Of a stretch of DNA of 64,000 bases, positions 10,227 to 18,343 are shown piece after piece. Positions within the stretch are counted from its first letter, which is position 1. The number at the start of each line of letters is the position of its first letter. The notes below the pieces were generated by a model. The model ran no database searches, was not told the DNA's origin, and saw nothing but the letters and a program-made list of their open reading frames with translations. Source of the stretch: Labilithrix luteola (GTDB taxonomy: Bacteria; Myxococcota_A; Polyangia; Polyangiales; Polyangiaceae); NCBI RefSeq assembly GCF_001263205.1, contig NZ_CP012333.1:7772001-7836000 (forward strand), written 5' to 3'. The position numbers and the translations under genes are program-made.

Positions 10227-11291
10227 ATGATCGGCAAGCGTCTCTTCCTCGTGGCGGTCTTCCTCGCTGGATGCGGGGCAGGGAAGCGGAACGAGAAAGC
10301 ACCCGCGGCACCCACCGTCACCGCGGCGGACGACGCGCCTCCGCGGTTTGCCGAACTCGGGAGCTGCGTGCTCGAGAGCGGTGAGCGCATCGAAGACTGC
10401 CGCATCGCGTATCGCACGCTCGGTACGCTCGACGCGACCAAGTCGAACGTGATCGTCGTGCCGACGTGGTTCACCGGGACCACGAAAGGCCTCGTGGGCA
10501 TGATTCCGGGCTTCGTCGACACGAAGCGCTTCTACGTGGTGCTCGTCGATTCGCTGGGGAACGGCGTTTCGTCCTCGCCTTCGAACAGCAAGCGTCAGCC
10601 CCGGCTCGCGTTTCCGAAGTTCACCGTCCACGACATGGTGGAGAGCCAGAAGCGCTTCCTCGAGGAGGTGCTCGGTGTCCATCACGTGCGAGTGGTGATG
10701 GGCCTCTCGATGGGCGGAATGCAGGCGTTCGACTGGGCCGTTTCGCACCCCGAGTTCATGGATGCGTTCGTGTCGATCGTGGGAACGCCGCAGCTCGCGT
10801 CGAACGATCTGCTGCTCTGGACGACCGAGCTCCACGCGCTCGAGTCCGACGTGGCGTACCGGAATGGCGACTACGAGGGCATGCCCGTCCTTCGCGCGGT
10901 GCACGACATCCATCAGCTGGCGTTGACCACGCCGAGCTACCGTTCGAAGGAGACGTCGCGCGACGGATTCGCGAAGTGGCTCGCCACGGAGGAGGCCGAC
11001 GCGTCGTTCGATTGGAACGATCGCCGCCGGCAGCTCGAGGCGATGCTCGCGCACGACGTCGCGCGGGGAACCACGCTTTCCGTCGCGGCATCGAAGGTGA
11101 AAGCGAAGGCGCTCGTGGTCGTCTCCGAGCGCGATCAGATGGTCGCCCCGGAGCCCTCGAAGACCTTCGCCAAGCTTCTCTCGGCGCAGCTCGTCGTCCT
11201 CGACACGCCGTGCGGACACCTCGCCCTCGGTTGCGAAGGTGCGAAGGCCGCCGACGCCGTGAAGAGCTTTCTGTCGACGCTCGGCCGCTGA
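10227..11291 (+). CDS. Lipoprotein alpha/beta hydrolase of the MetX-like family
   Basis: Alpha/beta hydrolase related to homoserine O-acetyltransferase (MetX) but exported. The N-terminus MIGKRLFLVAVFLAGC is a lipoprotein signal with Cys 16. The nucleophile elbow GLSMGGMQAFDW (Ser about 161) is typical of MetX relatives. An acid in SERDQMVAP and a His in TPCGHLALGCE complete a triad. A true MetX is cytoplasmic, so a biosynthetic role is unlikely; an envelope esterase or acyltransferase is more probable (inference). Start ATG 10227 lies immediately after the stop of the double-CNBD gene. Confidence 0.87.
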   Translation: MIGKRLFLVAVFLAGCGAGKRNEKAPAAPTVTAADDAPPRFAELGSCVLESGERIEDCRIAYRTLGTLDATKSNVIVVPTWFTGTTKGLVGMIPGFVDTKRFYVVLVDSLGNGVSSSPSNSKRQPRLAFPKFTVHDMVESQKRFLEEVLGVHHVRVVMGLSMGGMQAFDWAVSHPEFMDAFVSIVGTPQLASNDLLLWTTELHALESDVAYRNGDYEGMPVLRAVHDIHQLALTTPSYRSKETSRDGFAKWLATEEADASFDWNDRRRQLEAMLAHDVARGTTLSVAASKVKAKALVVVSERDQMVAPEPSKTFAKLLSAQLVVLDTPCGHLALGCEGAKAADAVKSFLSTLGR

Positions 11292-11355
11292 GCTCGTTCA
11301 CGCGACACGCGTCACGCGAAATTCGAACGCTCGTCGACGCTGCTGACGTCGATCG

Positions 11356-11369
11356 GTCGGTCGACCGAC
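11356..11369. promoter_or_regulatory. 14-bp perfect palindrome upstream of the HdeD-like gene
   Basis: GTCGGTCGACCGAC reads the same on both strands and lies about 85 bp before the HdeD-like start. It may be an operator, but no regulator is known. Confidence 0.35.
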
Positions 11370-11453
11370 GTTCGCACGCGTTCACACGTTCGTTGCGCTC
11401 ACCCCGTGACCGCCTGCATTCGGGTGCTTATGCATAGGACGTTGGTGGAGAAG

Positions 11454-12008
11454 ATGGACGAAGACCGCCAAACCTCCTCGGCACTGCTCCTTCGCGGAGC
11501 CGCAGGCCTGCTGTTCGGGCTCCTGGCGCTCGCCTGGCCGGGGGCGGCGTTCGTCACCCTGTTGCTCCTCTTCGGCATCTACGCGCTCGTCGACGCCTTT
11601 GCGTCGGCGTCGTTCGCTGTGGCCGTGCAACATCGTGACAACGGCGCGACCTTCTACTTCATCCGCGCGGTCGTCGGACTTTCGGCCGGGCTTCTCGCGT
11701 TTTTCTTCCCGACCCTCGCCGTTTACGGGTTCTCGCTCGTGGTCGGCGCGTGGGCAATCTCGGCGGGCACGGCAGAGCTCGTCTTGGCCGCCCGTCTCCG
11801 CCGGGAGGGAGCGCGGCCTTGGTGGCTTGGGGCCGCGGGGGTGCTTGCGCTGGGATGCGGAGCCGCGCTGCTGCTCGCCCCTCTGACCGGACTGACGGGA
11901 GTGGTCGAGATGGGTGGGATGATCGCGTTCCTCGCGCTTCTCAGCGGCGTCGCGTCGATCAGCGTGGCGACGCGGATGCACGGGGAACATGGGGCGGCGC
12001 ACGCATGA
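11454..12008 (+). CDS. HdeD/DUF308-family membrane protein
   Basis: Small inner-membrane protein of the HdeD family, which is linked to acid resistance in enterics but mostly uncharacterised elsewhere. About six hydrophobic helices are visible (LLRGAAGLLFGLLALAWPG, VTLLLLFGIYALVDAF, then GLLAFFFPTLAVYGFSLVVG and others), matching the family layout of three helix pairs. Start ATG 11454 follows GGTGGAGAAG closely; ATG 11430 and GTG 11406 are in-frame alternatives. It stands alone between the hydrolase gene and a structured intergenic region. Confidence 0.85.
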   Translation: MDEDRQTSSALLLRGAAGLLFGLLALAWPGAAFVTLLLLFGIYALVDAFASASFAVAVQHRDNGATFYFIRAVVGLSAGLLAFFFPTLAVYGFSLVVGAWAISAGTAELVLAARLRREGARPWWLGAAGVLALGCGAALLLAPLTGLTGVVEMGGMIAFLALLSGVASISVATRMHGEHGAAHA

Positions 12009-12100
12009 GGCGTCTCGTTGTCTCTTTCGTAGCAGCGCTGGAGCGCGCCCCCTCCACCTCCGCCTTTCGAAGGCCTCCGGTTTGCATTAAGGGGGACTTG

Positions 12101-12134
12101 CAGTACGGTGGGCGCCTTCACAGGCACTGTACTG
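12101..12134 (+). promoter_or_regulatory. 10-bp stem-loop in leader of the 12260/12337 gene pair
   Basis: CAGTACGGTG (12101-12110) pairs with CACTGTACTG (12125-12134) with a single G-U, leaving a 14-nt loop. There is no T-run after it, so it is more likely an operator or RNA structural element than a terminator. The rest of 12009-12259 has no visible gene. Confidence 0.4.
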
Positions 12135-12259
12135 GAATCCAACGACCCGACGCCCTCTCAACTGAGATTGCCCTAGGGATCGCGGCCCCTCGCTTCCGGC
12201 GGCGTCGTTCATCGACGAAAAGCACGCAGCGAAGTCGCCGAACGGAAAAGGGAGAACCC

Positions 12260-12337
12260 ATGGGTCACATGTCGAGAGCGTCAGGTACGGGCGGAAGCCC
12301 GGTTGGAGTTACCCGTGGGAGCTCGTTCGTCCGTTGA
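12260..12337 (+). CDS. Candidate 25-residue leader ORF
   Basis: A short ORF begins at ATG 12260 after a good ribosome site (AAAAGGGAGAACCC). Its product starts MGHMSRASGTGG and ends RGSSFVR. Its stop TGA overlaps the ATG of the next gene (TGATG at 12335-12339), and the next gene lacks its own well-spaced Shine-Dalgarno site. This arrangement is typical of translational coupling. I cannot say whether the peptide itself has a function. Confidence 0.45.
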   Translation: MGHMSRASGTGGSPVGVTRGSSFVR

Positions 12338-12714
12338 TGAACCGACGCAACCGAGACGCCGCGAACCGCTTTGCGGAGCGACGGCGACGCGAGGACGAAG
12401 CTCCTCGCCTGCTCGCCGAGGCCAAGAACCTCGCGAGCTTGAAGCTCGAGCTGGAAGAACGCCGTTCCGGCGTGGTTTCGGCCGAGGTTTCTCATATCCG
12501 TCGGGTAGTCGTCGAGCACGCACCTGCGTTGTTCGAAGTTCCGTGCAGTGACCCTTCGTGCCATGACGGCGGGCACGATCTGACGCGGCCGATCATGGCC
12601 GAGCTCCGGGCAGGGGCAACGCGTTTCGAGGGCGAAGACGTCTGCTACGGGCAGGTCGGCAACGTCCCTTGCGAGCGCTTACTCCGGTACGTCGGTATTG
12701 CGACGTATAAGTAA
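12337..12714 (+). CDS. Small Cys-containing hypothetical protein
   Basis: 125-residue soluble protein of unknown function. The first third is highly charged and helical (NRFAERRRREDEAP, LELEERRSG). The second part has EVPCSDPSCHDGGHDLT and later CYGQVGNVPCERLLRY. The four Cys with flanking His suggest a small zinc-binding fold (inference). Start ATG 12337 overlaps the upstream ORF's stop. The following gene is the RhlE-like helicase about 90 bp away, and a link with RNA metabolism is possible but not shown. Confidence 0.65.
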   Translation: MNRRNRDAANRFAERRRREDEAPRLLAEAKNLASLKLELEERRSGVVSAEVSHIRRVVVEHAPALFEVPCSDPSCHDGGHDLTRPIMAELRAGATRFEGEDVCYGQVGNVPCERLLRYVGIATYK

Positions 12715-12807
12715 GCGGCTTTGCCGCTGCGCTCTGCCGGCCGTCTCGATTGAAACCCCCACGACACGTGAGCGCCGAGTGCGCCGCGTGAAATTCGAGT
12801 CTACGAC

Positions 12808-14256
12808 GTGAATTCTACTGCAACCTTGCCCGAGTCCCCGTTTGCGGCGCTCGGACTGCTCGCTCCATTCGTCCGCGCGGTCGCCCAAGAGGGCTACGAG
12901 GCGCCGACCCCCATCCAGTCTCAAGCCATTCCGCACGTCATCCAAGGTCGCGATCTGCTCGGTTGTGCGCAGACCGGCACCGGGAAGACGGCGGCCTTCG
13001 TCCTGCCGATCCTCCAGCGCCTCGCGGAGCGCCCGCGTAACGGCAAGATCCGCTGTCTGATCCTCGCCCCGACGCGTGAGCTCGCGGCCCAGATCGGCGA
13101 GCGCGCGTCCGCGTATGGCCGTCATGTCGGCCTGCGACAGACGGTCATTTACGGCGGTGTCGGCCAGCGCAATCAGGAGATCGCGCTCAAACAAAAGCCC
13201 GACATCCTGATCGCCACGCCGGGCCGCCTTCTCGATCTCATCCAGCAAGGGTTCGTTTCCCTCGATGGTGTCGAGATCTTCGTCCTCGACGAAGCCGACC
13301 GCATGCTCGACATGGGCTTCATCCACGACGTCCGGAAGGTCGTGAAGCTCGTTCCGACGAAGCGGCAGACGCTCTTCTTCTCGGCGACCATGCCTCGCGA
13401 CATCGCCGACCTCGCGCAGAGCATCCTCATCGACCCTGTCCGCGTGTCGGTCGCGCCGCAGTCGACGACGGCGGAGAAGGTCGAGCAATCCGTGTACTTC
13501 GTGGCGAAGAGCCACAAGCGCGCCTTGCTCGAAAAGCTGCTCCGCGATCAAGGAGCGCTCCGTACGATCGTCTTCACGCGCACCAAGCACGGCGCAAACC
13601 GCCTCGCCGAGCAACTCACCCGGGGCGGTCTCGACGCCGCCGCGATCCACGGGAACAAATCCCAAGGGGCACGTGAGCGCGCCCTCGAAGGATTCAAGAA
13701 CGGAACCATCTCCGTTCTGGTCGCCACCGACCTCGCGGCGCGCGGCATCGATGTCGACGGCATCTCGCACGTGGTGAATTTCGAGCTGCCGAACGTCCCC
13801 GAGCAGTACGTCCACCGTATCGGTCGAACCGGCCGCGCGGGCGCCGAGGGCCGAGCGATCGCCTTCTGCGACGAGGACGAGAAGAAGCTCCTTCAAGACA
13901 TCGAGCGCCTCATCCGTACGCGCATCCCCGTTGCAGGGCGAGTGGTCATGCCCGCGTCCAGTGCCGACCGAACCGGCGACAACGACGGCCGACCGCCGCG
14001 CGCGCACGGGGCGCATGGGAATGGTCAGGCGCAGCGCGGTTCGCAGCAACGTGCTCCGCAGCAGCAGCGCGCTTCCCAGCAGCCGCGCGTGGCGCAGCAG
14101 CCGCGCGCTCCGCAGCAGCGCCCTCAGGCGCCGCGTCCCGCGAGTGTCACCACCGGACCTAGCGCCGGTAACGATCCGAACTCTTCGCCCGGGCCGCGCC
14201 GACGTCGTCGACGCCGGTTCCGGGGTGCTCGCCTCCCCCAGGGCGAACTTTCTTGA
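12808..14256 (+). CDS. RhlE-like DEAD-box RNA helicase with Q/R-rich tail
   Basis: ATP-dependent RNA helicase. Two RecA domains carry YEAPTPIQSQAIP (Q motif), AQTGTGKT (about 55-62), PTRELA, TPGRLLDL, DEAD (161-164), SAT, VATDLAARGID and HRIGRTGRAG. This order and the short N-terminus resemble RhlE. Beyond about residue 395 the tail is low complexity: Gln/Pro/Arg repeats (AQQPRAPQQ), then PGPRRRRRRRFRG. Such tails usually add RNA affinity or drive condensate formation (family knowledge). GTG 12808 is the only reasonable start. It is followed 43 bp later by a small basic protein gene on the same strand. Confidence 0.94.
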   Translation: MNSTATLPESPFAALGLLAPFVRAVAQEGYEAPTPIQSQAIPHVIQGRDLLGCAQTGTGKTAAFVLPILQRLAERPRNGKIRCLILAPTRELAAQIGERASAYGRHVGLRQTVIYGGVGQRNQEIALKQKPDILIATPGRLLDLIQQGFVSLDGVEIFVLDEADRMLDMGFIHDVRKVVKLVPTKRQTLFFSATMPRDIADLAQSILIDPVRVSVAPQSTTAEKVEQSVYFVAKSHKRALLEKLLRDQGALRTIVFTRTKHGANRLAEQLTRGGLDAAAIHGNKSQGARERALEGFKNGTISVLVATDLAARGIDVDGISHVVNFELPNVPEQYVHRIGRTGRAGAEGRAIAFCDEDEKKLLQDIERLIRTRIPVAGRVVMPASSADRTGDNDGRPPRAHGAHGNGQAQRGSQQRAPQQQRASQQPRVAQQPRAPQQRPQAPRPASVTTGPSAGNDPNSSPGPRRRRRRRFRGARLPQGELS

Positions 14257-14299
14257 AACCACGAGGCGGTCCACAGCGGTCGCGGAAAGGGTGGTTGTG

Positions 14300-14491
14300 A
14301 TGTCCAACCCGAGCGTGAACAAAAGGCAGAAAGAGAGACAGCGTCAGGAGCGTCAGCGCGAGAAGAGCGCGAAGCGCGAGGAACGCAAGCGCGAGAAAGA
14401 CGCGCGCCCGGATGCGAAGCCGGGTGAAGATCCGGACATCGCCGGTATCGTTCCCGGGCCCCAGGCCCCCCCGGACTGGGCGATCGAGTAG
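14300..14491 (+). CDS. Small basic coiled-coil protein
   Basis: 63-residue protein beginning MSNPSVNKRQKERQRQERQ and continuing with a Lys/Arg/Glu-rich helix (KREERKREKDARP). It ends in an acidic, Pro-rich tail (GPQAPPDWAIE). ATG 14300 is preceded by GGAAAGGG at a good distance. Similar short K/R/E/Q proteins are common in deltaproteobacteria next to RNA-related genes, with no known function. It probably shares the helicase transcript and ends at the terminator at 14541-14590. Confidence 0.7.
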   Translation: MSNPSVNKRQKERQRQERQREKSAKREERKREKDARPDAKPGEDPDIAGIVPGPQAPPDWAIE

Positions 14492-14540
14492 ACCGTCCGA
14501 CCTCGCGCGAGTCTTCGAACCGCGCGCGAGACCAAGCAGT

Positions 14541-14590
14541 AAAGCGAGCCGAGCTGCATCCGTATCTGGGATGCAGCTCGTCGCTTTTTG
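14541..14590. terminator. Strong bidirectional terminator
   Basis: Perfect 12-bp stem (14550-14561 with 14569-14580), 7-nt loop. It is extended by AGCGA / TCGCT (14543-14547 with 14581-14585) and a TTTTT run on the + side, with an A-run on the other flank. It sits between convergent genes ending at 14491 and 14601 and can serve both. Confidence 0.88.
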
Positions 14591-14600
14591 TGGGCCCGCC

Positions 14601-15833
14601 TCAGTTCGAAGCGGACAACGCGGCGCCCTGGCTTGCGGCGCGCCGTGCGGTTCGAAGGATGGCCCCGAGGCGCTCGCCGGCGTAGAGGCGGCGCGCGCGG
14701 AAGACGCCTTCGACGTGTTCCGGACGCACACGACCATGCGCATAGAGTGGAGCTCGATCGGGCAGCGCCTCGACGCGGGCGACGAGCGCCGGATCGTAGA
14801 GCGACTCGGGCGTCTCGCCGATGGACGCGTTCTTCGCACGAAGCGCGCACACGACGGGCTCACCGCCTTCGGCCACGCAGTACGCGAGGATGTCCCACGC
14901 GAGCGCGGCGTGCTCGGATTCGTCTTCCACGATGCGCACGAGCGCTTCGCGGCATGCCGGATCGCGCACGTCGTCGAGGGCCGTTCGGGCGAGTTCGGCG
15001 TTGAAGTCTTCGAGCAGCGCGCCGTCGACGAGCGCTTCGGTGGCAACCTGAACGAGCGCCTTCGTTCGGTCGCGTGGCAGCGCATCGTCGCCTCCGTAGA
15101 GCGCCGGCATCGGTTGAACGCCGAGATCTTCACCCGCATAGGCCGAGGCTAGCGCGAAGCATCGCTCGGCGTGATCGATCTCCTGCAGGCACGACAGGTG
15201 AGCGCGTCTCACCAGATCGGACGGCGCGCCGAGGGCCACGAGGTGCCGAGCGACGCGCCCGAATGCCGGGACGCTCGCGTGCTCTTTGCGTGCATCATGC
15301 AGCCAAAGGTCACGCAGGACGGCGCGCGTGACGTCGTCGAGGCCGCTCGGATCGGGACGAGGACCACGTGCCCACTCCTTGCTCGCGCGAACGTCCGGCG
15401 TGACCGCACGCTTGCCGATTCGTAGTGGTCTTCCCCAACCGCCGATCCCGAGACTCGACGGGCTCTGTGTCGACACGAACCAGAACAGCGACGTGAGAAG
15501 CGCGCTTCCCAACGCGAAGAGCGAGGTCAGAACGATGCCCACCACCGACGCCTTGTCGCGCGGCTCGTACGGCGCACGCCTTCGCGCCGTCTGGGACAGC
15601 CGACGGAGTGCCATCACCGCCAGTACGACGATGGCACCCACGGACAGGAAACCAAGAACGGCGCCTGCCGATTCCTCGAGATGATCGTAACGGCACCCGT
15701 ATCGCGAGCACGCGCCGAACGAGGCCCCGACAATCGCTGCAATTCCGAGGTTGCAGTAGGTCGCGAGACGCCGGCTCGGCCGCGGCGGTCCGGAAGGGGG
15801 CGGAGCGGGTTCGCGGTACGGTTGCGCCGTCAT
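14601..15833 (-). CDS. Membrane-anchored ferritin-like protein
   Basis: 410 residues. The N-terminal ~130 residues are membrane-associated, with three hydrophobic segments (LGIAAIVGASFGAC, AGAVLGFLSVGAIVVLAVMAL, VVGIVLTSLFALGSALLTSL). The C-terminal half looks like a ferritin-like four-helix domain: EHASVPAFGRVARHL, EIDHAERCFALA, LLEDFNAELA and VEDESEHAALAWDIL supply Glu and ExxH residues for a di-iron site. Related soluble domains occur widely in myxobacteria with no firm function. The fusion to membrane helices is notable. It lies 53 bp after a phosphoesterase gene, the last gene of a long leftward run ending at the terminator. Confidence 0.78.
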   Translation of the reverse strand: MTAQPYREPAPPPSGPPRPSRRLATYCNLGIAAIVGASFGACSRYGCRYDHLEESAGAVLGFLSVGAIVVLAVMALRRLSQTARRRAPYEPRDKASVVGIVLTSLFALGSALLTSLFWFVSTQSPSSLGIGGWGRPLRIGKRAVTPDVRASKEWARGPRPDPSGLDDVTRAVLRDLWLHDARKEHASVPAFGRVARHLVALGAPSDLVRRAHLSCLQEIDHAERCFALASAYAGEDLGVQPMPALYGGDDALPRDRTKALVQVATEALVDGALLEDFNAELARTALDDVRDPACREALVRIVEDESEHAALAWDILAYCVAEGGEPVVCALRAKNASIGETPESLYDPALVARVEALPDRAPLYAHGRVRPEHVEGVFRARRLYAGERLGAILRTARRAASQGAALSASN

Positions 15834-15886
15834 CCCTCGATGATACGCACGGCGCAGACGCTCGGCATGCCTGCTTTACGGGTCGG

Positions 15887-16873
15887 TCACTGGCGCCAGA
15901 TCTCCTTCGCGCCCCCGTCCGGATCGAGCGACTCGGCGATCTCCACGTTTCCATCTCGTCGGATGCGCAACATCCGGCCATGGCTGTCGTCCACGTCGGG
16001 AGACATCCCGCAATCGATGCGGAACAGAACTCCTCCGAAACCGACCGCGATCTCGCCGCGCGGTCCAAGTGCGTCGGGCTGATGGCCGAAGACGATGTGC
16101 CGGGCTCCCACCGCGTTCGCATAACGGGCGGCGGTCTGGGGATCTCCGCCATACCAGCCGCGAGACTCCAAGATGGAGTCGCCCCCGATGATCTCCGGAT
16201 CCGCGTAATCTTGATTGAGGATGCCTGCTCGAAAGGCTTGTTCCAGCTCGGCGACGGAGCGCCCTTTCGTGTTGCCGGCATGCGCGAAGAACCAGTCGCC
16301 CACCCTTGCTCCGAAGGAACGATCGCGGAGCCACGCGCCACGAGGATCGCTGCCGTTGGCGATTCCGACCGGCGTCAAGCCGTGGTCCCGGATCTCGTGA
16401 TCGACGCCGTTGTCCTTCGTGGCCTTGTCGTTCTCGGGATCGTAGAGGAACTCTGCCTCGTGGTTTCCCAAGGTGAAGACGACCTGTCCGCCCGCCGTCG
16501 CTGCTTGCGACTCCAGCGTTCGTAACAGGTCGATCGCCTCCAAGGGGGAAGGGCCCTTGTCCATGAGGTCCCCGGTCACGACCAGCACGGAGTCCCCTGC
16601 CGTCCACTGCGCCGCTTCGGGAGATGGCGGTGAAGTCGCAATCACGTGGTGAGCCACAAGCAAGGCCACCATGCGGTCGTAGCCACCGTGCACGTCGCTC
16701 ATGGCGTAGACGACGGCGGGAGCGTCCCTCTCCAGAACGGCCGGGTGGGCCGACCAGTCACGCGGAGCAGACACCACCGCGTAGGGGACGCGCTCGTGGC
16801 TGCTGCACGCCGTCAAGAGCAGCGTCAGGCCGAGCGAAGCGACGAGGTGCACGAACGACGTCCGATACGTCAC
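15887..16873 (-). CDS. Lipoprotein calcineurin-like phosphoesterase
   Basis: Exported metallophosphatase. GTG 16873 is chosen because GAGGAG lies 5-7 nt upstream and the protein then opens with a lipoprotein signal ending LLLTACSS. Motifs of the PPP/calcineurin fold follow: YAMSDVHGGYDR (GD/xH), VVTGDLMDKGPSP (GDxxDKG), FTLGNHEAEF (GNHE), FFAHAG and IVFGHQP. The GDxxDKG form is nearer to Shewanella-like and diadenosine tetraphosphate-type phosphatases than to nucleotidases. Substrate unknown. It is the second phosphoesterase of this locus and follows a Cys-rich lipoprotein gene by 23 bp. Confidence 0.88.
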   Translation of the reverse strand: MTYRTSFVHLVASLGLTLLLTACSSHERVPYAVVSAPRDWSAHPAVLERDAPAVVYAMSDVHGGYDRMVALLVAHHVIATSPPSPEAAQWTAGDSVLVVTGDLMDKGPSPLEAIDLLRTLESQAATAGGQVVFTLGNHEAEFLYDPENDKATKDNGVDHEIRDHGLTPVGIANGSDPRGAWLRDRSFGARVGDWFFAHAGNTKGRSVAELEQAFRAGILNQDYADPEIIGGDSILESRGWYGGDPQTAARYANAVGARHIVFGHQPDALGPRGEIAVGFGGVLFRIDCGMSPDVDDSHGRMLRIRRDGNVEIAESLDPDGGAKEIWRQ

Positions 16874-16896
16874 GCGTGCTCCTCGTCGAAGGCTAC

Positions 16897-17565
16897 TCAA
16901 TGGCACACTCCGATGTCGTTTCCTTTCGGTTTGACTGCTGTGCACGTTCCGGTCGCGCAATCGGATGGAGCTTCGCAGACCACCAGTTCACCGGCTCCGC
17001 AGCTGGAGGCGCACCGGGTCCCGTCGAACTTCGACAGATAGGGCCCGCAGGTATCTTGCTGGACGGTCACGCTTGCTTTCGTACCACCGTGAGCGCAGCA
17101 CTGCATGCCCATTCCCGGGCAGTCCAACGGCGATTCGCATTCCCAAACCGTTGCCGAAGCCGTCGGGCAGGCGCTGCCCTTCGTGACGCACGTCGACGGT
17201 GAACCACCCTTGGCGCTCTCGCAGCACTGATCGGTCGTGGGGCAGTAGAGGTTCTTCCCGCCGTCCGAGGCGCTGTAGGGGCAATAGATTCCGCCGTCGG
17301 CTTTCGGCGGATGAAGCGTGGCCGGCGTGCCGCAATCGGATCCGCCATCGCCGGTTGGCGTCGAAGAATCCGTGCCCGTGTTCGACCCCGTACCCGTATC
17401 CCCGCTCGTGTGGGCGTCGCTCTTGGTGCCAGCGTCCGCCGAGGCTGTCACGGGGGGAGTCTCGCCCGGACTGCTCGAGCCGTCGCTGCTGCACGCAATC
17501 ACCAAGAGTCCATCGATGACCAGCGCGCCACCGAGAAGAAAGAAAATACGTTTCCCACGCACCAT
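16897..17565 (-). CDS. Cys-rich lipoprotein
   Basis: Surface or periplasmic lipoprotein of unknown function. ATG 17565 is preceded by GGGAGGAGC at an ideal distance. The signal ends LLVIACSSDG. A disordered Gly/Ser/Thr/Asp linker follows, then a Cys-dense domain (CPTTDQCCESAKGG, CESPLDCPGMGMQCCAHGG, CASSCGAGELVVC, CATGTC). The CC and paired Cys pattern suggests a disulfide-knotted domain as found in many myxobacterial secreted proteins. It lies between a CBM9-like gene (37 bp upstream) and a phosphoesterase gene. Confidence 0.82.
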   Translation of the reverse strand: MVRGKRIFFLLGGALVIDGLLVIACSSDGSSSPGETPPVTASADAGTKSDAHTSGDTGTGSNTGTDSSTPTGDGGSDCGTPATLHPPKADGGIYCPYSASDGGKNLYCPTTDQCCESAKGGSPSTCVTKGSACPTASATVWECESPLDCPGMGMQCCAHGGTKASVTVQQDTCGPYLSKFDGTRCASSCGAGELVVCEAPSDCATGTCTAVKPKGNDIGVCH

Positions 17566-17602
17566 TGTTTTGCTCCTCCCATTCGTTTCGACGATTCGTG
17601 GC

Positions 17603-18343
17603 TCAGTCCAGTGCCAGGACCGCGCCCGAATCCCCATCGCCCCAGCCCGTGCAGACTCGCGTGCCATCGGGATTCGAATCGCATCGGCGAATTCGAAGTC
17701 CAATGCGCTCCCCCTTCTTGCCATTCAGCCCAATGGCCGAAAGGGGGACGGCAATCTCGAGTATCCACTCCTCGTCTTCGTCCGAAGTGTCGTTGATCGT
17801 GCCGTCGACGTCGTGGCCGAGGCGCACTCCGCTCTGCCATGCGTAGTCCCAGCCTTGGGGACCGAGGCGCGCGTCGGTGATTTTTCCGTCGGGCGAGATT
17901 TCGATCTTCCGCTGTCCTCCGGGCACGTCGAACGACAACTCGAATGCGTCGCCGCCGAACCACAGTGGCCCGTCGGGCGGTGCCGTGGAGGAACGAATGT
18001 CCCGATCCGCCGCGTAGAGCGCGATGTACAAATCCGTGTCGTTCCACAAGAGGCGACCCTCCGCGTGCGGTCGACCTGGCTCTCCGTCGCTTCCGACGAA
18101 GACGCCCGTTCGTGCGGGCGCGCGAAGCCATGCGGGGTCGTCCAGCATGCCGTCGGCGACGAGCGCGCCCGTTGCATGGGGCACACGAAGCACGGACGCC
18201 GCTCGTTCGGGATGCGACGAAGTCACCTTCGGCGCCCCATCCTTCGCCTCGTCCTTGGGAGCTCGAAAGCCGTGAACGAGCGCAACGGACGCCGGAAGGC
18301 CGACCAGCAGCACGAAGAGGCGAGGAAGGTTTGGCCAACTCAC
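17603..18343 (-). CDS. Secreted CBM9/DOMON-like domain protein
   Basis: 246 residues with an N-terminal hydrophobic export segment (LPRLFVLLVGLPASVALVHG). The body resembles the CBM9-like/DOMON sugar- or haem-binding beta sandwich: LVADGMLDDPAWLRAP, then EGRLLWNDTDLYIALYAAD, FGGDAFELSFD, WILEIAVPLSAIGL and GLRIRRCD. This pattern of DG..DDPAW and WNDTDLYIA is characteristic of the family found at the ends of secreted proteins. Start ATG overlaps the stop of the upstream phosphoesterase gene by 4 bp (ATGA), so the two are translationally coupled and may act on the same substrate. Confidence 0.82.
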   Translation of the reverse strand: MSWPNLPRLFVLLVGLPASVALVHGFRAPKDEAKDGAPKVTSSHPERAASVLRVPHATGALVADGMLDDPAWLRAPARTGVFVGSDGEPGRPHAEGRLLWNDTDLYIALYAADRDIRSSTAPPDGPLWFGGDAFELSFDVPGGQRKIEISPDGKITDARLGPQGWDYAWQSGVRLGHDVDGTINDTSDEDEEWILEIAVPLSAIGLNGKKGERIGLRIRRCDSNPDGTRVCTGWGDGDSGAVLALD

